From contig OY761542.1 of assembly GCA_963664635.1 (NCBI GenBank), forward strand, positions 4,278,001-4,342,000: DNA of 64,000 nucleotides, read 5' to 3'. The DNA comes from VXNE01 sp963664635. GTDB lineage: Bacteria; Pseudomonadota; Gammaproteobacteria; Pseudomonadales; Azotimanducaceae. The notes below the pieces were generated by a model. That model was given only the letters and a program-made list of their open reading frames with translations, searched no databases and was not told where the DNA came from. Within the stretch, counting starts at the first letter, position 1; each line of letters starts with the position of its first letter. A program made the translations under genes and the position numbers. Positions 42,890 to 51,600 of this stretch are shown in pieces.

Positions 42890-45475
42890 TCACCTCCCCG
42901 AGAAGCGATAACTCAGCGAGACCCCGACCAGGCGGGGGCGGATCGGGTTCGCGGCCACGTTGAAGAACCCGTCGCCAAGATCGTACCGCGAATCGAACTC
43001 GTCGCTGTCGGCGGCGTTCTCCACGAACGCGGCGAGCCGCCACTGCTCGCCCTGCCAGCCGACCCAGATGTCGACGAGCCCCGACGGCTTCAGGCGAGCG
43101 TTGGGCAGGTTCCCGATGTGTCCGTACCTCTCCGAACGCCAGGAGTACTCCAGGGTGCCGAACCATTCCCCGCGGGCCAGCGGGCCATGGACGTTGAGGG
43201 CCAGGAACGCCATCTGTTCGGGACTCTGTATCGGCCTGTTGCCGTCGCAGTCCCTCCCGGCGCAGGCATTGGGCGGGATGCCGTTTGCCTCGGCATCGGC
43301 CCATGCGGCGCCGACGCGGACGTCCCAGTGCCGGTTGACGACGAACTCGGCCTCTACCTCGAGCCCCGTGCCCTCGATTTCGCCCACGTTCTGGATGTTG
43401 GCTACCCCCACGGTGATGTCCCAGACATCGATCTGCAGGTCCTCGTAGGTGTACGTGTAGACGGAAGCGGCGACCCGCAGGCGCTCCTCCAACCAGTTGC
43501 CCTTCACCCCGGCCTCGTACGACAGGACCTCCTCCGCGTCGTAGACGGCCAGGGTCGCATCCGGGTGCGCCAGCAGTGTCACGGGATCCCCCGGCAGGGT
43601 CAGGTTGTTGCCGTCGAATCCTCCGGCCTTGAAGCCCTGGGTGACCGTGGCGTAGAGCATGACGTCGTCGCTCGCGAAATAGCGCAGGGACGCCCGTGGC
43701 GAGAAGTCCGTCCACTCCTCCGAAGCCTTGACTGGTTCGGGGGTATACACGGCCCAGAACAATGCCTGCCCCTTGAAATCGAAGGCTCCGTCCCGCTCGT
43801 CGGCGGTGTAGCGCCCGCCGATGCTCACGTCCCACGACTCGCTGAGCTGCCAGCGGGTGTCACCGTAGACCGCCCAGCCGCTGTAGTCCCCGTTGTTGTG
43901 TACGGTCTCGTCGAACACGAGCGGGAACGGCACTCCGTACAGGGGCCCCCAGTCGCCGGTCACGTGGTTGACCGTGTAGTGGACATCCTCGGCGTAGAGA
44001 CTCGCGCCCGCGAACCAGGACAGACGCTCGTCGCCCCCGGACAGCACGAACTCCTGGCTCATGTACTCGCTGTCCTGGTTGGCGAGCCAGTGGCCCAGGT
44101 ACGCTGCACTGCCGTCCCAATCCTCGTCGTAACGGAAGTTGTTGCTGTAGAAGCCGGTGAGCGACCTGAGGTTAATCGTCTCCCCGACCGCGATGTTCAC
44201 GGTGAGCGTGATCTCGGCCAAGTCGATCTCGTCGCGGTCGGAGTGGCCCTGGTCGGTGGTCCGTCTGCCCAGGACGACGGATCCATCCGGCTTCTGCGGC
44301 AGGTAGATGCTCCCGGACCGCGCGCGATCCTCGTAGGAGAAGGAGAGCGTGGCGTCACCCCAGTCGTTCTCGTGGCGCAGGGAGGCCCTTGCCGCGGTCA
44401 GGTCGTACCACTGGTGGTCCTCGCCGGTCGTGATGTTGCTGACGTAGCCGTCCTCCTGCTTGCGCACGGCCGCGAGCCGGATGGCCCAGTTCTCGTTGAG
44501 CGGCAGGTTCACCATGGCGTCGATGTCCGCGCGCCCGCGCTCGCCGGCGAGGACTCCAAGGAATGCCTCCGTGGCCTCGAGGTCCGGCTTCGCCGTCACG
44601 ACGTTGATGGCGCCGACGGAAGCGTTGCGTCCGAACAGGAGGCCCTGCGGACCTTTCAGGACTTCCACGCGCTCGAGGTCGAAAAACGTCCCGATGGCGG
44701 CACCGTTGCGTCCGTGGTACACGCCGTCCGTGTAGAAGCCGATGGCCGGCTCGGAGCCCACGGTGGCGCCGTAGGCTGCGACGCCACGCATGGCCATGTT
44801 GTTCACGTAGCTGTTGGAGTACCCGCCCGACAGACCGGGGACGATCTGCACGAGGTCCTCCATGTTCTTCAGCGCGGACTCCCGCAGGTAATCGCCGCCG
44901 TAGGCGGACACCGCGATCGGCACTTCGAGGACGGACTCGTCCCGCTTCTGCGCCGAGACGATGATCTCCTCGAGGATGCGCGATTCCTCTGCCTCCTGGC
45001 CTGCTTCGGCCGAGGCGCCCGCCGCGGGCAACACCGTCGCGAACGCGGCGAAGCCGTTCAGGAGTCGTTGGACAAGCGTCCGTGTCGATTGCTGCGGTTG
45101 CGTCATGATCGGTCTCTCCTCCGTCATCTCTGGGGCCCTTGGCCGCACGGCCACCGTCGTCTGCACGACGTACACGTATTCGAGGTCGGTGGCGGCCAGC
45201 AGTTCGTCGAAAGCCTCCGGCGCGGTGAACGTCCCTTGCAGCGGACGGGCCGCATGGCCTTCGGTGGACTCGCTGTAGAACGCGATCTTCAGATCGAACC
45301 GCTCCGCCACCTCCTGCAGGGAATCGCCGAGCGGCTGGCCTGGCAGGTCGAATGCCTGTACGGGCGCCTCGGCCCGAGCCCCCATGGCCGCGATCAGGCA
45401 TCCGGCAACGATGCCGCGCAGCAGGGTCCCGAGCCGGGAGGCCCACCGGCCCGTGTCCGGCAACGCTTCCCTCAT
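42890..45475 (-). CDS. TonB-dependent outer-membrane receptor with N-terminal STN signalling domain
   Basis: This is 861 aa from ATG 45475. A first signal peptide (ends GARAEA) is followed by an STN domain ('FDLPGQPLGDSLQEVAERFDLKIAFYS ... GTFTAPEAFDELLAAT', shown as features), about residues 40-110. Then comes a second signal-peptide-like stretch, 'TLVQRLLNGFAAFATVLPAA', starting at an internal ATG (45106) with GGAGGAG before it. Next is the plug ('IIVSAQKRDESVLEVPIAVS', 'GVYHGRNGAAIG', 'LFGRNASVGAINVVT') and a full barrel ending 'VGVSLSYRFSGR'. It belongs to the siderophore/iron-complex receptor group. FecR and ECF sigma genes precede it, so it should signal to FecR through the STN domain. 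Ligand unknown. Confidence 0.88.
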   Translation of the reverse strand: MREALPDTGRWASRLGTLLRGIVAGCLIAAMGARAEAPVQAFDLPGQPLGDSLQEVAERFDLKIAFYSESTEGHAARPLQGTFTAPEAFDELLAATDLEYVYVVQTTVAVRPRAPEMTEERPIMTQPQQSTRTLVQRLLNGFAAFATVLPAAGASAEAGQEAEESRILEEIIVSAQKRDESVLEVPIAVSAYGGDYLRESALKNMEDLVQIVPGLSGGYSNSYVNNMAMRGVAAYGATVGSEPAIGFYTDGVYHGRNGAAIGTFFDLERVEVLKGPQGLLFGRNASVGAINVVTAKPDLEATEAFLGVLAGERGRADIDAMVNLPLNENWAIRLAAVRKQEDGYVSNITTGEDHQWYDLTAARASLRHENDWGDATLSFSYEDRARSGSIYLPQKPDGSVVLGRRTTDQGHSDRDEIDLAEITLTVNIAVGETINLRSLTGFYSNNFRYDEDWDGSAAYLGHWLANQDSEYMSQEFVLSGGDERLSWFAGASLYAEDVHYTVNHVTGDWGPLYGVPFPLVFDETVHNNGDYSGWAVYGDTRWQLSESWDVSIGGRYTADERDGAFDFKGQALFWAVYTPEPVKASEEWTDFSPRASLRYFASDDVMLYATVTQGFKAGGFDGNNLTLPGDPVTLLAHPDATLAVYDAEEVLSYEAGVKGNWLEERLRVAASVYTYTYEDLQIDVWDITVGVANIQNVGEIEGTGLEVEAEFVVNRHWDVRVGAAWADAEANGIPPNACAGRDCDGNRPIQSPEQMAFLALNVHGPLARGEWFGTLEYSWRSERYGHIGNLPNARLKPSGLVDIWVGWQGEQWRLAAFVENAADSDEFDSRYDLGDGFFNVAANPIRPRLVGVSLSYRFSGR

Positions 45476-45527
45476 GACGTTGGATGGGGCGGCATCGGGA
45501 TTCGGTCCCCCAAGGCCGGCGCTTCGG

Positions 45528-46586
45528 TCAGGGGCGGTCCCCGACGTCGCGATACAGGGCGCGGTGGCCACCAGGGGTCATCTCCACCCGGATCGGGTCC
45601 AGGGCATCGAGCACCTTGATTAGTTCGTTGGCGTCGTTGATGGCGTAGCGGCCCGTAATGCGGCGCCCGCGCAGTGCCGGATCTGCGATCACCAGCCGCG
45701 TCGGGCTGTAGCGGTTGAACTCGGTCAGCACGGTCTCCAGGGACTCGTCCTCGAACACGACCCGCTGCTCGGTCCAGGCGATGACCTTCTCGAGGTTGGC
45801 GGGCGTCGGCGCGATGGCCGCATCCACTGCCACCGAGACCTGTTGTCCCGCCAGGAGTTCGAGGGATTCGTGGGGCGTTCCGGGAGACTCCGTCACCGAG
45901 GCCGCCGGGAAGGTGGAGCGTTGAACGCTCACGCGCCCCTCGACCACGGCAACCAGGGTGTCCTCGCTACGCCGATATATCGTGAAGCGCGTGCCGAGGG
46001 CCTCGACGGTGACCGCTCCGCTTCGGACCCGGAACGGGCGCGCCGGATCCTCGGCCACGTCCACCAGGAGTTCGCCCCGCTCGAGCTCGATCTCGCGCGC
46101 CAAGGGGGTCAGCGAGACCCGCACCCGGGAGTCGGTATTGAGTTCGATCGAGGAACCGTCGGACAGGGTCACGAAGCGCTGCTCTCCGATCCGTGTCTCG
46201 ATGGAGGCGGGATCGACCGGCGCCTCCTCGTCCAGCCACGGGCCGAGCCAGGCGGCGAGCGAGGCAGTTGCCAGTGCCGCTGCGGCGGCCAGAGCCGGAA
46301 CGCGGCGCTTCGCCGGCCGCTTCGGGGGCGTGACGGGTGGCGGGACGGTCGGGATCTCGAGCACGTTACCCTCGATTCCGTGCAGGACGTCGGACACCCA
46401 GCCGGGGTTCGCCGCGTCCTTCAGTTGTTCACGCAACAGGGACACGTGCAGGAACTCCTCGACGTGCGTCGGCGAGCGCATCAGCCAGGCCATGAATGCC
46501 TGCCGCTCTTCGTAGGGCGAGTCGGGCGCAAGCCGGGCCAGCCATTCCGCCGCGGCTTCCGTCACCTCGCTCGGAATCCCGTTCAC
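45528..46586 (-). CDS. FecR-family anti-sigma/signal-relay protein
   Basis: The 352-aa protein starts at GTG 46586 with GGAAGGGA ahead, overlapping the sigma gene's TGA (GTGA). It has a cytoplasmic N-terminal DUF4880 domain ('EAAAEWLARLAPDSPYEERQ', 'FMAWLMRSPTHVEEF'), one membrane helix (about 97-115), and a periplasmic FecR domain ('RFVTLSDGSSIELNTDSRV', 'GTRFTIYR', 'VVEGRVSV'). A C-terminal STN-like part ends it ('YSPTRLVIADPALRGRRITG'). It would sense the loaded receptor in the periplasm and then free or activate the sigma factor. The receptor gene starts 52 bases downstream. Confidence 0.9.
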   Translation of the reverse strand: MNGIPSEVTEAAAEWLARLAPDSPYEERQAFMAWLMRSPTHVEEFLHVSLLREQLKDAANPGWVSDVLHGIEGNVLEIPTVPPPVTPPKRPAKRRVPALAAAAALATASLAAWLGPWLDEEAPVDPASIETRIGEQRFVTLSDGSSIELNTDSRVRVSLTPLAREIELERGELLVDVAEDPARPFRVRSGAVTVEALGTRFTIYRRSEDTLVAVVEGRVSVQRSTFPAASVTESPGTPHESLELLAGQQVSVAVDAAIAPTPANLEKVIAWTEQRVVFEDESLETVLTEFNRYSPTRLVIADPALRGRRITGRYAINDANELIKVLDALDPIRVEMTPGGHRALYRDVGDRP

Positions 46587-47131
46587 CGTTCCCTTCCGCT
46601 CTCTGTTTGCGTGCGCGCGCGTCTCGCCGGTTCCAGCTCGGCGAGCGCGGCTCGGGTGGCCGCGTAGCCCTTGAGAATGTAGCGCTTCACCGCCCGTCGG
46701 CTCACGCCCATGTGTTCGGCCACCTGTTCGTAGGTCATGTCCCGGTGGAGGTGCAGCAACATCGCGTTGCGCACCGACGCCGGCAATGCCTCCATGGCGT
46801 CGCGCACGGCACGTTGCCGCTCGGACTGGCCGGCAGAGTCTTCCGGGTCCGCTCCCCCTTCCAGCGTCTCCAGGGGATCGCTGCTGTGCGGGAGGGCCTG
46901 CGCGGCGCGCAACCGCCATTCCTGCGCGACGTTGAGGGCAACCCGATAGGCGTAGGAGGACGGATCGCGGATCAACTCCGGGCGGTCGACCCGCAGCAGC
47001 CTCAGGTAGACCTCCTGGGCCAGGTCCTGCAGGTCGGCGGTCGAGCCCAGGCGACTCCGAAGGGCCGCAAGAATCCGTGGCCGGGACTCAAGATACCACG
47101 AGCCTACGGTGCTGTCGGCCGGATCGGAAAT
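46583..47131 (-). CDS. ECF sigma factor (FecI-like), probable ATT start
   Basis: Region 4 is clear: 'DAMEALPASVRNAMLLHLHRD' and the HTH 'MTYEQVAEHMGVSRRAVKRYI'. Region 2 begins well upstream of any in-frame ATG, GTG or TTG except a TTG at 46975 that would cut region 2 in half. The reading 'LRSRLGSTADLQDLAQEVYLRLLRVDRP' (residues about 25-50) is needed for a working sigma factor. The only strong ribosome site upstream is AAGGAGG (47136-47142), five bases before an in-frame ATT at 47129-47131, giving 182 aa of usual length. FecI-type factors transcribe the receptor gene. The start call is inference. Confidence 0.75.
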   Translation of the reverse strand: MSDPADSTVGSWYLESRPRILAALRSRLGSTADLQDLAQEVYLRLLRVDRPELIRDPSSYAYRVALNVAQEWRLRAAQALPHSSDPLETLEGGADPEDSAGQSERQRAVRDAMEALPASVRNAMLLHLHRDMTYEQVAEHMGVSRRAVKRYILKGYAATRAALAELEPARRARTQTESGRER

Positions 47132-47313
47132 ATGCGCCTCCTTGCGGTTCCCGGAAGCGGTCAGCCTACACCCGCCGTCGTCCCTGGGATACCGTGCGCT
47201 GACTAGTGTTCCGGGATGGGGCGAGTCGGTGATCTGGTCCCCCCGGTGGACAGACCAGGTGAAAGTGCTTTTCTTCTACCAGACCAGCTCTTGCGGAGCG
47301 ACCCTTGCGCGGC

Positions 47314-47855
47314 TCAGCCGGTAGCCGCGACATCCTCGGACGTGTCGGGGTCCGGCGGCTCGACGATGATGCGCGCCCCGCAAACGGTGGCGGTATCCCG
47401 GCGCTCGTCGCCGTGCAGCGCCAACGCATAGAGGCCCTCGCGGTCATCGAGGAAGCTCGCGACCTCGCGGGCGAAGGGTCGGTCCGTCTCGATCGGCGTC
47501 ACGAATTCGATGATCCCGCCGGCCGGCGGTCAGCAGACGAACCCGCGCACCCCGCGCGAGTCGTCGTCGTGTGTCCCGTCGCAGGCCAGCCCGAAACCCG
47601 CCTGGTAGACCACCCGCGCATGGTCCAGATCGCGCACCGCGACGATCGCGCGCATGATCCCGGAAAGACCGGTTTCGCCTGGGGAAGTCTCACCTGTGAA
47701 CGAATTCACGGGATAGACGCGAATGAGCACGCCGTGGGTCGAGTTCGGATGCACGTCCCGGCCACTCGCACTGGCCATCGGGGGGAGCACGTTCAGGCCC
47801 CGCTCGGTGAGGCCGGTGGCCTCCTCGTCGGGGTCGGGGGCTTCCAGCAGAAGCT
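47314..47855 (-). pseudogene. VOC (glyoxalase-fold) protein, truncated and with an internal stop
   Basis: The leftward frame reads 'ATGLTERGLNVLPPMASASG', then 'THGVLIRVYPVNS' and 'IMRAIVAVRDLDHARVVYQ', and meets TGA at 47530-47532. It continues in the same frame with 'PPAGGIIEFVTPIETDRPF' to a normal stop at 47314. Relatives have Arg at the stop (CRPPAGG), so one C-to-T change (CGA to TGA) explains it. The 5' end runs into the duplicated acetyltransferase at about 47855, so the first beta-alpha-beta unit is also lost. It is a dead gene cut by the duplication. VOC proteins bind metal and act as lyases, dioxygenases or isomerases. Confidence 0.75.
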
Positions 47856-48668
47856 CGCCTGCTCGACGACAGCGCCGGCCGCGAGCCGGTCACACCTTCC
47901 CGCCTGGCCGCCGAGCTCGCCGCACTCGGACTCGCCCGCGGCGCGGTGGTGATCGTGCACACCTCGCTGTCGAGGATCGGCTGGGTCCCGGGCGGCGCGC
48001 AGGGCGTGATCGCGGCGCTGCTGGAAGTGCTCGGCGAGACCGGCACGTTGGTCATGCCCACCCACACCGGTCATCTCACCGATCCCGCCGGGTGGCGGGC
48101 GCCGCCCGTCCCCGAATCCTGGTGGGAGGCGATTCGCGAGGAGATGCCGCCGTACGACCCGGCGTTGACGCCCACCCGGCTGATGGGCGCCGTCGCGGAG
48201 AGCTTCCGGACGTTTCCGGGCGTGCGGCGCAGCGGACATCCGCATGTCTCGTTCGCGGCGCTTGGACCGGATGCCGAGCGCATCGTGGCGGAGCATCCGC
48301 TCGGGTCCATGTTCGGCGAACGCTCGCCCCTCGCGAGGCTCTACGAACTGGACGGCGAAGTGCTCCTCGCCGGCGTGGATCACGGCAACAACACGGCCGT
48401 GCATCTCGGCGAGTACCGCGCCGAGTTTCCGGGCAAGCGTACCGGCACCGAGGGAGCCCCCATGATGGTGGAGGGACAGCGCCGCTGGGTGCGCTTCACC
48501 GAAACTCTGCCCAGGGACGACGACTTCGCCCAACTCGGCGAGGACTTCGCGCGGGAGACGGGCCAGGAACGGCGCGGGCCCCTCGGCTGGGGAGACGCGC
48601 GCCTGATGCGCGTGCGGGCGATCGTGGACTATGCCCAGGGCTGGCTGACGACGCATCGCCGCGCTTGA
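47856..48668 (+). repeat. Segmental duplication arm B1 (pairs with 33450-34265)
   Basis: The match with arm A starts at CGCCTGCTC (47856), inside what was the VOC gene. It runs through the acetyltransferase to its stop at 48668. In arm B the amidohydrolase end follows 7 bases later without an insertion, which is probably the older arrangement. Confidence 0.85.
47946..48668 (+). CDS. AAC(3)-family acetyltransferase, copy B (5'-truncated)
   Basis: The frame is open from 47811, but the first usable start is GTG 47946, at the residue matching Val36 of copy A ('VVIVHTSLSRIGWVPGGA'). Copy A's first 35 residues are present in part as DNA but have no start codon. All later catalytic motifs ('MPTHTGHLTD', 'HPHVSFAALG', 'GVDHGNNTAVHLGEY') are kept, and substitutions relative to copy A are conservative, so it may still be made in a short form. 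Upstream DNA belongs to a dead VOC gene on the other strand, so a promoter is doubtful. Treat as a possible pseudogene. Confidence 0.7.
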   Translation: MVIVHTSLSRIGWVPGGAQGVIAALLEVLGETGTLVMPTHTGHLTDPAGWRAPPVPESWWEAIREEMPPYDPALTPTRLMGAVAESFRTFPGVRRSGHPHVSFAALGPDAERIVAEHPLGSMFGERSPLARLYELDGEVLLAGVDHGNNTAVHLGEYRAEFPGKRTGTEGAPMMVEGQRRWVRFTETLPRDDDFAQLGEDFARETGQERRGPLGWGDARLMRVRAIVDYAQGWLTTHRRA

Positions 48669-48675
48669 CCGCAGG

Positions 48676-51600
48676 TTAAGGGTCCCACCACCACTGCTCC
48701 GGCAACGGTTCCCGCTCCGGCCAGACCTTGTCCAGGGTATCGCCTTCGAACACCTCGCCGTTCTTGACGACGTAGGCAATGTCGTCCGAATGCCGGATGT
48801 CGGCGAGCGGGTCCGCGGTCAGGACCACGAGGTCGGCGAGCTTGCCGGCCGTGACGGTGCCGATGTCCTGCGACACGCCGATCATCTCCGCGCCGTGGCG
48901 CGTCCCCGCCCGCAGCGCCTCTGCCGGTGTCAGCCCGCCGCTCGCGAGCGCCCAGAGCTCCCAGTGCCAGGCGAGACCCTGCAGCTGTCCGTGGGAGCCG
49001 ACGCCGACGCGTCCCCCGGCGCGGATGATCTTCGCGGCCTGTGCCGCGACGCGCGGGAAGACGTGTTCCTCCCCGGCGAACCAGGAGCGCCGCTGCGTAC
49101 GCGCCTCGAGGAACGGCCGCGGGGTGAAGCGCAGGAGCTTCGGATCGTTGCGGGGCGACTCGTGGACGTAGAAGTAGTCTTCGCCCGCGGGCCCGCCGTA
49201 AGAGACGACGAGGGTCGGCGTGTAGGCGATGCCCGAGCGGGCCACGAGTTCGACAACGTCCCGCTGGAGATCCAGCACGGGGAAGTTGTGCTCGTTGCCG
49301 CTGAAGCCGTCGATGACGTGGGTCATGTCGAGCTTCATGTCGAGGCCCCCCTCCGTCGTGGGCATGAGGCCGAGTTCCTTCGCCGCCTGCACGAGCCACT
49401 GGCGCTGCTCGCGGTTGCCGGCGATGTAGGCCTTGAGGTTGCGGACCCGGTAGTGGTCCCCGTAACGGCGCAGCACCGCGCGGGCGTGCGCCGCGGACTT
49501 CAGGCGGGTGTTGTTGAAGATGCCCGGCCCCGTCGACAGCGCGCGCGGCCCGGTGATGACGCCGGCATCGACCAGGTCCTGGTAGGTCAGGACGTCCACC
49601 GTGCTCGGCTGGACGTCGAGGGCCGTGGTGACGCCGTAGGCCAGGTTGGCCAGGAACGACCAGTTGTCGAGGTCGAGCACGCGGCGCGCAACGCGGAAAT
49701 GGGCGTGCGTGTCCACGTATCCCGGCACGATGAAGTGGCCCGCGAGATCGATGACCGTCGCGTCCCCGGGGATTTCGACCGCATCGCGCGGTCCCACCTC
49801 GTCGATCCGGTCGTTCCGGATGACCACCGTCGCATCCGCGATCAGGCGGCCCGCGTCGGCGACGGGCACCCCCGGCGCGTCGGGGGACTCCTCCGCCGCC
49901 GCCGGAGCGGCTTCCAGGGTGAGGACGCTCGCGCCGACCAGCGCGACGGCGCCCTCCGGCTCGAAGCGGGGGCGGTAGATCTCGATCGCGACGCTGGTGA
50001 CGGCCTCGTCGTCCTCCGCGATCTCCGGCTCCTCCGCATCGTCCCCGGACGCAGGCCCGTCCGCCGGGTCCTCGACGTCCGTGTTCTCGTCCGCGGGGGC
50101 GGTCGCGTCCCCGGCGCCGCCGTCCCCGTTCCCGTCGGCGCCGTCCGGGCCCTCGTCCCCCGTGTCGTCGTCCCGTTCGTCCCCCGCATCGTTCCCTGCA
50201 TCGTCGGAGCGGAACTCCACGGACTCGAGGGCACGGGTGTAGACGCGGTTCCCGACGCTCCAGAGGACGGAAGCCCCGTCCCCACTCCACGCCGCCTCGT
50301 CGACGCCCACGTCGGTCAGCCGCGCGAGGGGTACGGACGGGTTCGTGACAGTCGTCTGCAGGTTCGCGAGATGCCGATTGAGGAGGCGCAGGACATAGAG
50401 CTGGTGCGCATGAACGACAAGGGCATGGCGGCCGTCGGGCGCGAGCTGGATGTCCTCCGCGGGCACGTCCTCTTCCGCGAAGTAGATGCCAGGCCCCTTG
50501 ACGCCAAGGTGAACGCGCCGGTCCGTTCCGTCGTATCGCACGGACGTGAGCGCCGAGTTGCCGCTACGCGTGAACGGCCCTTCCGAGGCATACAGGTAGA
50601 TGCGGTCCGGCTCCGGTCCGAAGTGCGGCGAGCGCAGCCCTCGCGCGGGCAGCACGAGCCGTGCTTCGCCCCCGTCCGCCGGCAGCCAGATCACGTCGGA
50701 ACCAAACGGTGTCCCGGCATCCCACTCCCGGTACAGGCGGTCGTGGCTCGTGCCGCGCAGCGCGACGATGCGTTCGCCGTCGGGGGACCACACCGGGTCG
50801 CTGTAGAAGGCCGCATGTTCGGTGAGCCGCCGGGCCGCCCCGCGGCCGTTGGCCCGCGTCCGCCAGATGTGGCCGCCGCCGCTCGACCACGTGACGTAGG
50901 CGATCCACCTGCCGTCGGGCGACCAGGCCGGATGGAACGCCGGGGTGCCCTCCTCGGTCAACGCCCGATTCCGCCCGCTCGAGGGCTCTTTTTTGCGAGG
51001 GGCAAGCCCCTCGCGCTCCCCGGCTGAAGGCTCATGTACATAAAGGCCCGCCAGCGCCGAGAAGGCGAACGCCTCCCCCTCGGGGGCCGGCGCGAGACCC
51101 CGGACGAGGCGCGCCTTCACGGGGCCGATGCCCAGGCGGTACGGCGTGCGCAGTTTCGGACCGAGGGACTGTTCGACTTCGAGTTCGAACGGGATCGGGG
51201 CGCTCGCGCCCGAGTCCACGTCGACGCGCCAGATGCCCCCGTCCCGGCTGTACACGACCGACCGCCCGTCAGGCGTGAACGCGTAGCCCGGGAACAGGTC
51301 GCGCGTGAAACGGGACTCCTGTTCGTCACGCTGGGCCGGCCAGGCGAGCCGACGGTCCGCGCCGGTGGCCAGGTTCCGGAGCCGCAGAGCCGTCTCGGTC
51401 CCACGCCGGGTCGCGTATACGAGCTGCGTGCCGTCCGGCGACAGCAACGGCCGCATCGCGCTGCCCCGGGCCGCCGTCAGGACATCCTCGGCGCCCTCGC
51501 GCAGGTCCCGCCGCGCGACCTGCCAGAGCGGCAGCCGCAGGCCGTAGCCGAAGCCGCCGTTCTTGCGCGCGTAGTAGAGATAACGCCCGTCCGGCGAGTA

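Noticed and set aside
47530..47532. In-frame TGA of the VOC gene as a second selenocysteine codon
   Set aside because: Relatives have Arg, not Cys, at this position; the hairpin that follows starts three bases after the TGA, too close for a bacterial SECIS; the gene is also cut at its 5' end.
47723..48679. 318-residue forward reading over copy B of the acetyltransferase
   Set aside because: It is the wrong frame; the family motifs are in the frame that starts at 47946.
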